From NCBI GenBank assembly GCA_963788115.1, contig CAWBFD010000004.1, positions 434,001-498,000 on the forward strand: DNA of 64,000 nucleotides, read 5' to 3'. Positions 25,402 through 34,428 of the stretch are shown piece by piece. The position numbers and the translations under genes were made by a program. The notes beneath the pieces were generated by a model. That model was not told the DNA's origin and did not search any database. It was given only the letters and a program-made list of their open reading frames with translations. The stretch comes from CAWBFD01 sp963788115. Its GTDB lineage: Bacteria; Actinomycetota; Thermoleophilia; Solirubrobacterales; 70-9. Numbering within the stretch: the stretch's first letter is position 1; each line of letters opens with the position of its first letter.

Positions 25402-25755
25402 GTGACCGTTCAGACCAAGCCGCAGAGGCGCCTTCGGCGCCGTCGCCGCGTCCGCGCGAGGCTCCGCGGCACGGCCGAGCGTCCGCGCCTGTCCGTGTTC
25501 CGGTCCAACCGGGGTGTCTTCGCGCAGCTGATCGACGACGATCGCGGCGCGACGGTCGCGTCCGCCTCCTGGATCGAGGCGGGGGTTCGAGATCTCGACT
25601 CCCTGGAGCAAGCCAAGCGGGTGGGGGGGCTGCTCGCCGAGCGGGCGAAGCAGGCCGGGGTCGAGACGTGCGTGTTCGACCGCGGCGGCTACCGCTACCA
25701 CGGACGCGTCAGCGCCGTGGCCGAGGGTGCCCGCGAGGGAGGCCTCCGGTTTTGA
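25402..25755 (+). CDS. rplR: 50S ribosomal protein L18
   Basis: 117 residues from GTG 25402, the only start placed correctly after the AAGGAGG at 25387-25393. Arg-rich N-terminus (RRLRRRRRVRARLRG) then RPRLSVFRSNRGVFAQLIDDD and the terminal GGYRYHGRVSAVAEGAREGGL. L18 binds 5S rRNA with L5; the rplE and rplR leaders are the two closest copies of the repeat element. Confidence 0.95.
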   Translation: MTVQTKPQRRLRRRRRVRARLRGTAERPRLSVFRSNRGVFAQLIDDDRGATVASASWIEAGVRDLDSLEQAKRVGGLLAERAKQAGVETCVFDRGGYRYHGRVSAVAEGAREGGLRF

Positions 25756-25788
25756 ATCGGCGACCCGCTACCGTGATTTGCTGAGTTG

Positions 25789-26535
25789 ATGAGGCAGGAT
25801 GTCGAGACAATCAGCCCGCAGGGACTCGACCTGCAGGAGCGCGTGATCGAGATCAACCGCGTCGCCAAGGTCGTCAAGGGGGGCCGGCGGTTCTCGTTCA
25901 CCGCGCTGGTCGCCGTCGGCGACGAGAGCTCCGTGGTCGGGATCGGTTATGGCAAGGCTCGGGAGGTGCCGCTCGCGATCCAGAAGGCGGTCGAGAACGC
26001 CCGCAAGAGCCTGATCCGCGTGCCGATGTACGGCCAGACGATCCCGCACAGGATCATCGGACGCTTCGGCGCGGGCCACGTCGTGCTGCGTCCGGCCAGC
26101 CCGGGAACCGGGGTGATCGCCGGGGGCGGGGTGCGCGCCGTGCTCGAGTTGGCCGGGATCCGCGACGTGCTCTCGAAGAGCATCGGCACCCAGAACCCGA
26201 TCAACCTGGTCAAGGCGACCATGGATGGGCTGATCAACCTGCGCCGGCCCGAGCAGGTGGCCGAGCTGCGCGGGATCAGCGTCGACGAGGTGCTTGGCAT
26301 CTATCACACGGCGGAGAATGGTGGAGACGGCGATGGCGAGGGCGCGGCGGTGACGCCGGAGGCGGTTGCCGCTGTACCGGCTGAAGGTGAGCCCGCCGGG
26401 GCCAGCGACGAAGTCGCGGATCGAGCGGCCCAGGACGCCGGGGCGCCGGAGCCCGAACCCGCCGACACCGGACGCGAAGCGGAGGATGCCGGCGGAGGTA
26501 CTCCGGAGGCTTCCGGCGGAGGTACTCCGCAATGA
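25789..26535 (+). CDS. rpsE: 30S ribosomal protein S5 with acidic C-terminal extension
   Basis: 248 residues against the usual 160-200. Core features VIEINRVAKVVKGGRRFSFTALVAVGD and the late GISVDEVLG are intact; S5 acts in translational accuracy. About 80 extra C-terminal residues are Gly/Ala/Pro/Glu-rich and acidic. ATG 25789 chosen; TTG 25786 would add one residue. TACCGT at 25769-25774 could be a weak internal -10. Stop overlaps rpmD (ATGA). Confidence 0.95.
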   Translation: MRQDVETISPQGLDLQERVIEINRVAKVVKGGRRFSFTALVAVGDESSVVGIGYGKAREVPLAIQKAVENARKSLIRVPMYGQTIPHRIIGRFGAGHVVLRPASPGTGVIAGGGVRAVLELAGIRDVLSKSIGTQNPINLVKATMDGLINLRRPEQVAELRGISVDEVLGIYHTAENGGDGDGEGAAVTPEAVAAVPAEGEPAGASDEVADRAAQDAGAPEPEPADTGREAEDAGGGTPEASGGGTPQ

Positions 26536-26714
26536 CTCTTCGAATCCGCCAGGTGCGCTCCAGCAACCGCTCCAGCGCCACGCAGCGCGCCACGCTCCGC
26601 TCGCTTCGCCTCGGCAGCATCGGGCGCGAGGTGACGCGGCCCGACAGCCCCCAGGTTCGGGGCATGCTGCGCGTGGTCGACCACCTGGTCGAGGTCGAGG
26701 AGGCCGAGGACTGA
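26532..26714 (+). CDS. rpmD: 50S ribosomal protein L30
   Basis: 60 residues (MTLRIRQVRSSNRSSATQRATLRSLRLG), the usual length. Overlaps rpsE by 4 nt and is followed by rplO after 1 nt. Confidence 0.95.
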   Translation: MTLRIRQVRSSNRSSATQRATLRSLRLGSIGREVTRPDSPQVRGMLRVVDHLVEVEEAED

Positions 26715-26715
26715 C

Positions 26716-27210
26716 ATGGCGCGGCTGGCTCCCGACGAGATCGGGCTCCACAACCTGCGCCCGAAGCCCGGCGCGCGCAAGGCCCGCAAGCGGGTGGGCC
26801 GCGGCGAGGGCTCGGGCACCGGCAAGACCTCCGGCCGGGGCCAGAAGGGCGCCGGCGCGCGATCCGGCAACAAGCGCAAGGTCGGCTACGAGGGCGGTCA
26901 GAACCCGATCCACATGCGGATGCGCAAGCTGCGCGGGCCGCACATGAAGAAGTCGATGCCGTTCGAGCCCTTCCGCACGCACTCCCAGCCGGTGAATGTG
27001 GCCGAGCTCGAGTCGCGGTTCGATGCCGGGGCCGAGGTCACGCCGGAGGCGCTGCGGGCCGCCGGCCTGGCGACCCGCAAGCATCCGGTCAAGGTGCTCG
27101 GCCGGGGCGAGATCTCGAAGAAGCTGACCGTCCGAGCACATGCGTTCAGCGTCTCGGCGCGGGAGAAGATCGAGGCCGCGGGCGGCACCGCTGAGCTGAT
27201 CGAGGAGTAG
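26716..27210 (+). CDS. rplO: 50S ribosomal protein L15
   Basis: 164 residues. The Gly-rich, basic N-terminal arm (KRVGRGEGSGTGKTSGRGQKG) and GGQNPIHMRMRKLRG are characteristic of L15, a late assembly protein of the 50S subunit. A short N-terminal extension precedes the IGLHNLRPKPGARK start of the homologous region. Four nt before secY. Confidence 0.97.
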   Translation: MARLAPDEIGLHNLRPKPGARKARKRVGRGEGSGTGKTSGRGQKGAGARSGNKRKVGYEGGQNPIHMRMRKLRGPHMKKSMPFEPFRTHSQPVNVAELESRFDAGAEVTPEALRAAGLATRKHPVKVLGRGEISKKLTVRAHAFSVSAREKIEAAGGTAELIEE

Positions 27211-27214
27211 ACGC

Positions 27215-28501
27215 GTGCTCCAGACGATCCTCAACGCGTTCGCGATCCCGGACATCCGCCGCAAGCTGCTGTTCACCGCGGCGATGCTTCTGCTGTATCG
27301 GCTCGGCGCCTACATCCCGGCCCCGGGGGTGGACCTGGCGTCGGTCGAGAGCCTCGAGGACAACTTCTCCGGCAACAACATCCTGGGGTTCCTCAACCTG
27401 TTCTCCGGCGGGAGCCTCCAGCGCCTGTCCCTGTTCGCGCTGGGGATCATGCCCTACATCACCGCCTCGATCATCCTGCAGCTCCTGACGGTGGTGGTGC
27501 CCTCGCTCGAGCGACTCCAGAAGGAGGGCGAGGTCGGGCAGCAGAAGATCACGCAGTACACGCGTTACCTGACAGTCGCTCTGGCGTTTGCGCAGTCGGT
27601 CGGCTACGTGCTCCTCTTCCAGTCCAGCTCGTTCACCGGCGCGGTCGCGAGCCCGCTCGGCGCCAACGCCGGCTTCGGCACCGTCTTCCTGGTGGTGATC
27701 TCCCTCACCGCCGGCTGCACCCTGCTGATGTGGCTCGGCGAGCTGATCACCCAACGCGGGATCGGCAACGGGATCTCGCTGATGATCTTCGCCTCGATCG
27801 CGTCGGGCCTCCCGACCGGGATCGCCAGGTGGTGGGACAACCCTGACCAGGTGTTCGTCGTGATGATGCCGTTCATCGCCCTGGCCGTGATCGTCGGGAT
27901 CGTCTTCGTCCAGGAGGGTCAGCGACGGATCCCGGTGCAATACGCGAAGCGGATCGTCGGCCGTCGGATGACGACCGGCGGCTCGACCTACCTGCCGCTG
28001 CGCGTCAACATGGCCGGCGTGATCCCGGTGATCTTCGCCGCCTCGATCATGGCCTTCCCGCCGACGATCGGTCAGCTCCTCGGCCAGAACCAGGACAACT
28101 TCTGGACCGACTTCGCCACCTTCTTCAACCCCAACGACTGGGCTTATGTGGTCGGCGAGGTGTTCTTCATCATCGTCTTCACCTACTTCTACACGGCGGT
28201 GACCTTCAACCCGGTCGACCAGGCGGACAACCTGAAGAAATACGGCGGGTTCATCCCGGGCGTTCGCCCCGGGCGACCTACCGCCGAATACCTGGACCGG
28301 ATCCTGTCCAGGCTCACCTTTCCCGGCGCCCTCTACCTGGGGGCGGTGGCGGCGCTGCCTACCATCCTGATCAGCCAGACCTCGGCCAACTTCTTCTTTG
28401 GCGGCACCTCGATCCTGATCGTGGTTGGAGTCGCCCTGGATACGGTGAAGCAGCTGGAGGCCCAGCTGATGATGAGAAATTACGAGGGGTTCTTGAAGTA
28501 A
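27215..28501 (+). CDS. secY: Preprotein translocase subunit SecY
   Basis: 428 residues, ten predicted membrane helices; the channel of the Sec translocon. MLQTILNAFAIPDIRRKLLFTAAMLLLYRLGAYIP is the family N-terminus, plug-region NLFSGGSLQRLSLFALGIMPYI is intact, and the C-terminal cytosolic segment ends LEAQLMMRNYEGFLK. GTG start 4 nt after rplO, as in most spc operons. Confidence 0.97.
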   Translation: MLQTILNAFAIPDIRRKLLFTAAMLLLYRLGAYIPAPGVDLASVESLEDNFSGNNILGFLNLFSGGSLQRLSLFALGIMPYITASIILQLLTVVVPSLERLQKEGEVGQQKITQYTRYLTVALAFAQSVGYVLLFQSSSFTGAVASPLGANAGFGTVFLVVISLTAGCTLLMWLGELITQRGIGNGISLMIFASIASGLPTGIARWWDNPDQVFVVMMPFIALAVIVGIVFVQEGQRRIPVQYAKRIVGRRMTTGGSTYLPLRVNMAGVIPVIFAASIMAFPPTIGQLLGQNQDNFWTDFATFFNPNDWAYVVGEVFFIIVFTYFYTAVTFNPVDQADNLKKYGGFIPGVRPGRPTAEYLDRILSRLTFPGALYLGAVAALPTILISQTSANFFFGGTSILIVVGVALDTVKQLEAQLMMRNYEGFLK

Positions 28502-28534
28502 CCGCGTGGAGCACGGCCGATAGGCACCCGCGTC

Positions 28535-29209
28535 ATGTCTGAGTTGAACCTCGTCCTACTCGGCCCGCCCGGGTCGGGCAAGGGGACCCAGGGAGAGCGC
28601 CTGCAAGAGGACTTCCGCCTGCCCTACTGGGCCACCGGCGACATCCTCCGGGCGGCCGTTCGCGACGGCACCGACCTCGGACGGAAGGCCAAGGAGTACA
28701 TGGACCGCGGGGACCTCGTCCCCGACGAGGTGATGGTCAGGGTGATCGGTGAGCGCATCTCCGACCACGAGGCCGCCGACGGCTTCATCCTCGACGGCTT
28801 CCCCAGGACCACCCCTCAGGCGGAGGCGCTGGATCGCGAGATGGAGAGCCTCGGAAGGCGCCTCACGGCGGCCCTGCTGATCGATGCGCCCGATGAGGAG
28901 GTGATGCGACGCCTCGGTGGGCGACGGACGTGCATCAAGGAGGGGCACGTCTTCCACGTCGAGTTCGACCCACCGAAGCACGAGGGCGTCTGCGACATCT
29001 GCGGCTCGCGGCTGATCGTGCGCGACGATGACAAGCCCGAGGTGACCCGCCACCGCCTCGAGGAGTACCGCTCGAAGACGGAGCCGGTGATCGCGCGTTA
29101 CGAGGACATGGGCATTCTGCGCCGAGTCGACGGCGCGCGTGCGCCCGATGAGGTGAGCGATCGGATCAGGGCTATCCTCGCCACACTGAGGATGGAAGAG
29201 GAGCTTTGA
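28535..29209 (+). CDS. adk: Adenylate kinase
   Basis: 224 residues; interconverts AMP+ATP and 2 ADP. P-loop GPPGSGKGT at residues 10-18, FILDGFPRT, and a long-form LID with CDICG plus an earlier GRRTC. The first half of the usual Cys4 zinc knuckle reads CIKEGH, so the fourth ligand may be His or absent. ATG 33 nt after secY, no strong Shine-Dalgarno; map follows after 1 nt. Confidence 0.95.
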   Translation: MSELNLVLLGPPGSGKGTQGERLQEDFRLPYWATGDILRAAVRDGTDLGRKAKEYMDRGDLVPDEVMVRVIGERISDHEAADGFILDGFPRTTPQAEALDREMESLGRRLTAALLIDAPDEEVMRRLGGRRTCIKEGHVFHVEFDPPKHEGVCDICGSRLIVRDDDKPEVTRHRLEEYRSKTEPVIARYEDMGILRRVDGARAPDEVSDRIRAILATLRMEEEL

Positions 29210-29210
29210 G

Positions 29211-29969
29211 ATGTACCGCTCGGGAATCGTCCTGAAGACAGCGGAGCAGATCGACAAGATGGCGGCGGCCGGCGCGATCCAGGCTCGTTGCCTCCGGATG
29301 CTCAAGTCCAAGTGCCGGCCCGGCGTGACCACGGCCGACCTCGACGCGGCCGCGGAGCGCTTCATCGAGTCACAGGGCGCGTTGCCCACGTTCAAGGGTT
29401 ATCGCGGCTTCCCGGGGTCGATCTGCACCTCGCCGAACTCGATGGTCGTTCACGGGATCCCGGGGCCCTATGCGCTCAAGCGGGGCGACATCCTCTCACT
29501 CGACGTCGGAGTCACCTACGACGGCTGGGTGGCCGACGCCGCGATCACCGTGCCGATCGGTCCGATCTCCGGGGAGGCCCGCAAGTTGCTCGAGGTGACC
29601 GAGACGGCGCTACACGCGGGGGCGGCCGAGGCGCGCCCCGGCAACCACCTCGGGGATGTATCGAATGCGATCCAGCGCACGGTCGAGATCGACGGCCTCT
29701 CGATCATCCGCAGCCTGGTCGGCCACGGGATCGGCCGGGACATGCACGAGGACCCGCAGATCCCCAACTTCGGTGAGCCGGGGCGGGGTCCGGAGCTCGA
29801 GCCCGGGATGGTCCTGGCGATCGAGCCGATGGTGAACTCCGGAGGCCCCGACGTGCGGCTGGGAGCGGACAACTGGGCCGTCTACTCGGCCGACGGGTCG
29901 CTGGCGGCGCACTTCGAGTTCACGGTGGCCGTGACCGAGGACGGGCCGCGGATCCTCACGCCCTGGTAG
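29211..29969 (+). CDS. map: Methionine aminopeptidase, type I
   Basis: 252 residues; removes the initiator methionine. Dinuclear metal ligands D98, D109, H172, E205 and E236 and the substrate-contacting H81 are all present. Type I because no ~60-residue type II insertion is seen. In most actinobacteria infA and rpmJ come next; here the plus-strand operon stops. Confidence 0.96.
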   Translation: MYRSGIVLKTAEQIDKMAAAGAIQARCLRMLKSKCRPGVTTADLDAAAERFIESQGALPTFKGYRGFPGSICTSPNSMVVHGIPGPYALKRGDILSLDVGVTYDGWVADAAITVPIGPISGEARKLLEVTETALHAGAAEARPGNHLGDVSNAIQRTVEIDGLSIIRSLVGHGIGRDMHEDPQIPNFGEPGRGPELEPGMVLAIEPMVNSGGPDVRLGADNWAVYSADGSLAAHFEFTVAVTEDGPRILTPW

Positions 29970-30003
29970 GAGGACTGACCCCTCCGGCCGGGGGCGGGGC
30001 CGC

Positions 30004-30022
30004 TGGGGCCTTATGGCCCGCT
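30004..30022 (+). terminator. Putative terminator of the S10-spc-map operon
   Basis: GGGCC (30006-30010), loop TTAT, GGCCC (30015-30019), 37 nt after the map stop. No T tract. The rest of 29970-30140 shows no gene. Confidence 0.4.
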
Positions 30023-30140
30023 GCGTCGCCCGCTCCGCCGCGTCGCCTGGAGCGTTTGCCCGCCTATGACCGGACAAAGGCTCAGTCGCTGGAACGCAAG
30101 CGCGCCGGCTGCCGCCGGGTGTCGCTTGACGCAGTGGAGG

Positions 30141-30169
30141 TTGACATCGGCCTGGGATCAACCTATTCT
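30141..30169 (+). promoter_or_regulatory. Near-consensus sigma-70 type promoter
   Basis: TTGACA at 30141-30146, exactly 17 nt spacer, TATTCT at 30164-30169. It is the best match to the -35/-10 consensus seen in the window and drives the beta-propeller locus; transcription would begin near 30176. Confidence 0.75.
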
Positions 30170-30252
30170 CCGCTTTGAGGAACAGGATTGTGCCTAGAGG
30201 CATGACCCAAGTGGAGAGAGGGCGCGCCCCGCCGGCGCGCCCCGGGAGGAGG

Positions 30253-30674
30253 ATGAGGATGCACACCGCTCGGCGTTCACGGGGGAACGGACTGATCGCG
30301 CTGGCCGCGATTCGGCGCCCTGGCGCTCCTGATCGTCCAAGCGGCGCCGCGCGCAGCAGAAGACCACGCTCAAGGTCAAGGTCGAGACCACCTCGCAGAC
30401 CCAGGCGCTCAATCGGGGGGCGCTCAAGGTCTCCTATAAGTCCAAGGGCCTTGACCAGGTCTCGGCCACGGCCAAGGCCACCCCGACCGGAGGCGGGCAG
30501 GTGAACTTCGCCTCGAAGGCGCAGAAGTCCGCCGCCAACGGCACCCTCAGCCTGCCGCTGACCAACGCCGGTGAGGCCGCCTTGGAGGACTGCGCCTCGC
30601 TCCGGGTCCGGGTTCAGGCCAAGGGCAAGCCGAAGAAGTCGGCCAACGCCTCCCGCGATGCTCTCCGAGGATGA
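30253..30674 (+). pseudogene. Frameshifted secreted N-terminal region of the beta-propeller protein
   Basis: A strong GGGAGGAGG precedes ATG 30253/30259. The signal-peptide-like start (MHTARRSRGNGLIALAA) continues in the +1 frame (FGALALLIVQAAPRA) and then, from about 30351, in the third frame (QQKTTLKVKVETTSQTQALN ... SANASRD) until TGA 30672-30674. Read through these shifts it gives a signal peptide plus a ~110-residue Ala/Lys-rich domain leading directly into the next open frame at 30658. Three shifts in the same direction sum to an in-frame product, so base-calling error or a damaged gene are both possible. Confidence 0.6.
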
Positions 30675-32352
30675 CCCCGTGTGCGCGGAGCCGGTGAGGG
30701 AGTTCGCCACCGCCAATTCGATCTCCTATCCCACCGGAATCGACGTCGGCCCCGACGGGGCCCTGTGGTTTGCCCATACGGGAGCGGGCCCGAACGCGCT
30801 CGGACGCATGACCACCGACGGCGCGTACTCGAACTTCCACATCCCGGTGCCGGAGGGGACACCTCCGGGGGGCGAAGCCGGGCACTCGCTGAACGATGTC
30901 GTCGCCGGTCCCGACGGCGGGATCTGGGCGTCGCCGTTGAGCTCCGGCCTGTTCTCGGGCCAGCCGAACTTCCTCCGCCGGGTCGATCCGACGACGGGCG
31001 AGGTGATGGAGGTCAACCTCGGCACCGAGATCGGCTGGGGGAGCAAGATCGCGGTGGGCCCGGACGAGGCGCTGTGGCTGACGACCGATGAGGCCACGCT
31101 GATCCGAGTGACGACAGGCGGCGAGGTGTCCTCGTTCCCGCTCAGCGATCCCGCCTTCCCCGAGCTCACGATCCGTCCCTACGGGATCGCGACCGGCGGC
31201 GACGGTGGCGTCTGGTTCACGACGCCGGACCCGTCCAACGCGTCCGACGCCGCCGTGGGCCGCCTCGACCCGACCAGTGGTGTGACCGAGCTGTTCCCGC
31301 TCGATGACCCGACCAAGCTGATGGGCTACATGACCGCCGACCGCGCCGGGCGCCTCTGGTTCACGACGCCGTTCGGCAACACCATCGGCCGAATCGATCC
31401 GAGTTCGGGCCAGATCGTCGAGTTCGAGATTCCGACGGCGAGCTCGAAGCCGCTCGGGATCACCTTCGCCGACGACGGCTCGCTCTGGTTCACGGAGAAC
31501 ATGGCCGACAACATCGGCCGCTACGACCCCGCCTCGGGCACGTTCACCGAGTATCCGCTCGAGACGCAGGGGTCGGTCCCGTTCGACATCGTCGAAGGTC
31601 CCGACGGCAAGATCTACTTCACCGAGCTGGGCACGGGGAAGATCGGTCAGCTCGATCCCGACAAGGCGCCGATCGGCCCGCCGAACCCGAGTGATGGGTC
31701 CGCCAGGCCTCCCTTCGGCGAGTTGGGTCGTTGCGACATCGGCCAGGACGTTCTCTGCCAGCAGCAGACGAACATCGAGGAAAGCACGTTCCAGATCGGC
31801 ACCGCGCTGACCCAGGAGCTGCCGCCGGAGACCCTCACTCTGACGGCTCCCCTCGATCTCAACACGGGCAGCCTGCTGCCGCCCGCGTTCGGCCCGATGC
31901 TCGCGTCGAAGCCGCTCGACGTGGAGGTCGGGGGCCAGCAGGCGGTGACTCGCGTGGGGCTCGCCGGCCCGGTCGTGTTGAACAGCCTGTTTCCGCTGGC
32001 GGTCACGGTACCGATCGACCTCTACGTGAGCCAGCCCGGGAACCCCGAGGGCGGGTGCGTGATCGGGCCCGTCGTGCAGGAGCTCGCCTCCGTCGAGGAC
32101 GACGAGGGCGACCTGGGCAACCCGCTCGTGGGCGACTCGGCGATGATCGCCTCGGATGCCCTCGGCATCAAGAACCTGACCGGGCATTGGACCGGGACGC
32201 TCGAGGACACCACGTTCGACGTCCCGGTCGCGCGCGGCTGCGGCCCGCTGACCACGGTCATCAACACCCTGCTCGGCCTGCCCTCGCCGTCGGGCGCGAA
32301 CGCGACCAGGCTCCCGTTCGCGCAGTTCATCGTCGCGGAGGGGACCTTCTGA
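30658..32352 (+). CDS. Vgb-like (virginiamycin B lyase family) beta-propeller protein, main open frame
   Basis: 564 residues from ATG 30658. At least six blades with the GPDGxLWF / IGRxDP pattern of the Vgb/SMP-30-like propeller (GIDVGPDGALWFAHTG, ITFADDGSLWFTENMADNIG, VEGPDGKIYFTELGTGKIG). The last ~200 residues form a separate beta-rich domain (LTAPLDLNTGSLLPPAFGP). True virginiamycin B lyase has a catalytic His I did not locate, so function is open. The export signal is probably in the frameshifted upstream segment. It lies alone between the converging spc and alpha operons. Confidence 0.75.
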   Translation: MLSEDDPVCAEPVREFATANSISYPTGIDVGPDGALWFAHTGAGPNALGRMTTDGAYSNFHIPVPEGTPPGGEAGHSLNDVVAGPDGGIWASPLSSGLFSGQPNFLRRVDPTTGEVMEVNLGTEIGWGSKIAVGPDEALWLTTDEATLIRVTTGGEVSSFPLSDPAFPELTIRPYGIATGGDGGVWFTTPDPSNASDAAVGRLDPTSGVTELFPLDDPTKLMGYMTADRAGRLWFTTPFGNTIGRIDPSSGQIVEFEIPTASSKPLGITFADDGSLWFTENMADNIGRYDPASGTFTEYPLETQGSVPFDIVEGPDGKIYFTELGTGKIGQLDPDKAPIGPPNPSDGSARPPFGELGRCDIGQDVLCQQQTNIEESTFQIGTALTQELPPETLTLTAPLDLNTGSLLPPAFGPMLASKPLDVEVGGQQAVTRVGLAGPVVLNSLFPLAVTVPIDLYVSQPGNPEGGCVIGPVVQELASVEDDEGDLGNPLVGDSAMIASDALGIKNLTGHWTGTLEDTTFDVPVARGCGPLTTVINTLLGLPSPSGANATRLPFAQFIVAEGTF

Positions 32353-32360
32353 GACGGGCC

Positions 32361-32401
32361 CGCCGGGGATCGAGGTGCGCATGCGGCCCCGATCCCCGGC
32401 G
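32361..32401. terminator. 12-bp hairpin between convergent transcription units
   Basis: CGCCGGGGATCG (32361-32372) and CGATCCCCGGCG (32390-32401) are perfect reverse complements around a 17-nt loop, midway between the propeller-gene stop and the rplQ stop. Bidirectional terminator inferred; no T tract. Confidence 0.6.
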
Positions 32402-32419
32402 GGGGCGGGGGCCGCGAGG

Positions 32420-32773
32420 TCAGACGAGCTCGAGCAGGACCATCTCGGTCGAGTCCGAGCGCCGGGGACCGAGCTTGACGATCCGGGTGTAGCCACCGTT
32501 GCGCTCCGCGTAGCGCGGGGCGATCTCCTCGAACAGCTTGTGAACCATGAACTTGTCCTGGCCGAGCTCCGACAGCGCCTGGCGCCGGGCGTGAAGATCG
32601 CCGCGCTTTCCGAGTGTGATCAGCTTCTCCACCTTTGGCTTCACGGCTTTGGCCTTCGCCTGGGAGGTTCTGATCCGCTCGTGCTCGATCAGCTCACGCG
32701 ACAGGTTGCGAAGCAGCGCCTTGCGATGGGCGCTCGATCGGCTGAGCTTGTTTCGCTGCTTCTGGTGGCGCAT
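32420..32773 (-). CDS. rplQ: 50S ribosomal protein L17
   Basis: 117 residues (MRHQKQRNKLSRSSAHRKALLRNLSRELIEHERI), the normal length. Last gene of the alpha operon, 24 nt after rpoA on the minus strand. The C-terminal GGYTRIVKLGPRRSDSTEM is typical. Confidence 0.97.
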   Translation of the reverse strand: MRHQKQRNKLSRSSAHRKALLRNLSRELIEHERIRTSQAKAKAVKPKVEKLITLGKRGDLHARRQALSELGQDKFMVHKLFEEIAPRYAERNGGYTRIVKLGPRRSDSTEMVLLELV

Positions 32774-32797
32774 GGTCGACTGCCGACGGTGACGTGC

Positions 32798-33763
32798 CTA
32801 CTCCTCGCGCAGCGACAGCCCCAGCGCGGTCAGGGCCTCCTTGACCTCTTCGGTCGAGCGCCTGCCGAAGTTCGGGATCGCATTCAACTCCGACTCCGAG
32901 CGCTGGACGAGGTCGCCGACCGTCTGAATCCCCGCACGCTTGAGGCAGTTGTAGGCGCGCACCCCGATCTCGAGCTCCTCGATCAGGCGGTCGTCACCCT
33001 CGATCGCGGGCACCGGAGCCGCGCCGGCCTCGGGCAGCCCCGCGCCATCGCGGCTGGTCAGCTCCTCGACCCGATCTGCGTCGGTGAAGATCGCCAGGCT
33101 CTTGATCAGGAGCTCGGCGGCCTCGCGCAGCGCGGACGCCGGCTCGATCGAGCCGTCGGTCTCGACCTCGAGGTTGAGCTTGTCGAAGTCGGTGCGCTGA
33201 CCGACTCGTGCGGAATCGACCGAGTACGAGGTGCGGCGGATCGGCGAAAAGATCGAGTCGATCGGGATCACGCCGATCGCTTGGTCCTCGCTCTTGTTGT
33301 CCTCGGCCGGCGAGTAGCCGCGGCCGCGGCCGATCGTCAGGTACATCTCGAGCTTGGTCCGCTTCTCGAGGGTTGCGATCGGCGCCTTGGGATTGAGGAT
33401 CTCGACCCCGGCGGGCAGGTCGATGTCTCCGGCCGTGATCTCACCGGGGCCGGTCGCCACCAACGGGGCCTCGACCTCGTCGGCCTCGGTGTGCATGCGC
33501 ACCACGATGTCTTTGAGGTTGAGCACGATGTCGGTGACGTCCTCCTTGACGCCGGAGATCGTCGAGAACTCGTGGGCGACACCCTCGATGCGGACGCTCT
33601 TGATGGCGGCGCCACCGAGGGACGACAGCAGCACGCGCCGGAGGCTGTTGCCGAAGGTGTAGCCGAACCCCTTGTCGAGGGGCTCGATCGTGAACGTTCC
33701 GCCGTTCTCGTCGACCTTCTCGCTGGAGATCTTGGGGACCTGGAATTCGGGCAGGGTGGTCAT
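32798..33763 (-). CDS. rpoA: DNA-directed RNA polymerase subunit alpha
   Basis: 321 residues. N-terminal dimerisation domain (FTIEPLDKGFGYTFGNSLRRVLLSSL) and C-terminal DNA-binding domain (LEIGVRAYNCLKRAGIQTVGDLV ... IPNFGRRSTEEVKEAL) joined by a linker with an Ala/Pro-rich stretch. GAGGAAGTAG ribosome-binding site. Assembles RNA polymerase with the beta subunits encoded at the start of the window. Confidence 0.97.
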   Translation of the reverse strand: MTTLPEFQVPKISSEKVDENGGTFTIEPLDKGFGYTFGNSLRRVLLSSLGGAAIKSVRIEGVAHEFSTISGVKEDVTDIVLNLKDIVVRMHTEADEVEAPLVATGPGEITAGDIDLPAGVEILNPKAPIATLEKRTKLEMYLTIGRGRGYSPAEDNKSEDQAIGVIPIDSIFSPIRRTSYSVDSARVGQRTDFDKLNLEVETDGSIEPASALREAAELLIKSLAIFTDADRVEELTSRDGAGLPEAGAAPVPAIEGDDRLIEELEIGVRAYNCLKRAGIQTVGDLVQRSESELNAIPNFGRRSTEEVKEALTALGLSLREE

Positions 33764-33805
33764 CTACTTCCTCTTTGCGTTGTTGGTTTGCGCGCCGGGG
33801 CCCTA

Positions 33806-34426
33806 CTACTTGGAGTAGAGCTCGACGATCAGTTGTTCCTGGACCGGCGTGGCGATCTCGTCGCGCTCGGGCTCGCGGAGCACCTTCGCGGTCAGGGCGT
33901 CGTGATCGGCCTGGAGCCACGGCGGAACCGCGGCGGTCAACTCGGTGGCGGAGCGCACGGTGTCGGCGGCCCCAGAGTTCGCCTTGATGGTGATCACGTC
34001 GTCGGGACGAACCTGGTAGCTGGGGATGTCGACGCGCCGGCCATTGACCAGCCAGTGGCCGTGGCCGATCAGCTGCCGGGCCTGGCGGCGGGACGCCGCG
34101 AAGCCGAGCCGGACGAGCACGTTGTCGAGCCGGCGTTCGAGCAGGCGCAGCAGGTTCTCGCCGGTGACCCCGGGCTGGCGGGACGCGTGGTCGTAGTAGC
34201 TTCGGAACTGCTTCTCGAGCAGCTGGTAGTAGCGCCGCGCCTTCTGCTTCTCGCGCAGCTGCTGCCGGTATTCCGACTGGCGGACCCGGCCACGCCCGTG
34301 CTCGCCGGGCGGGTAGGAGCGGCGCTCGACCCCGCACTTCTCGGTCAGGCAGCGCTGACCCTTCAAGAACAGCTTCTGGCCCTCGCGGCGGCACTGTTTG
34401 CATTGCGGGCCGGTTTCGCGGGCCAT
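33806..34426 (-). CDS. rpsD: 30S ribosomal protein S4
   Basis: 206 residues. N-terminal zinc motif C9-x2-C12 ... C26-x4-C31, the zinc-binding S4 type, and the S4 RNA-binding domain (RLDNVLVRLGFAASRRQARQLI). 16S assembly nucleator. Two nt downstream of rpsK. Confidence 0.97.
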   Translation of the reverse strand: MARETGPQCKQCRREGQKLFLKGQRCLTEKCGVERRSYPPGEHGRGRVRQSEYRQQLREKQKARRYYQLLEKQFRSYYDHASRQPGVTGENLLRLLERRLDNVLVRLGFAASRRQARQLIGHGHWLVNGRRVDIPSYQVRPDDVITIKANSGAADTVRSATELTAAVPPWLQADHDALTAKVLREPERDEIATPVQEQLIVELYSK

Positions 34427-34428
34427 GC

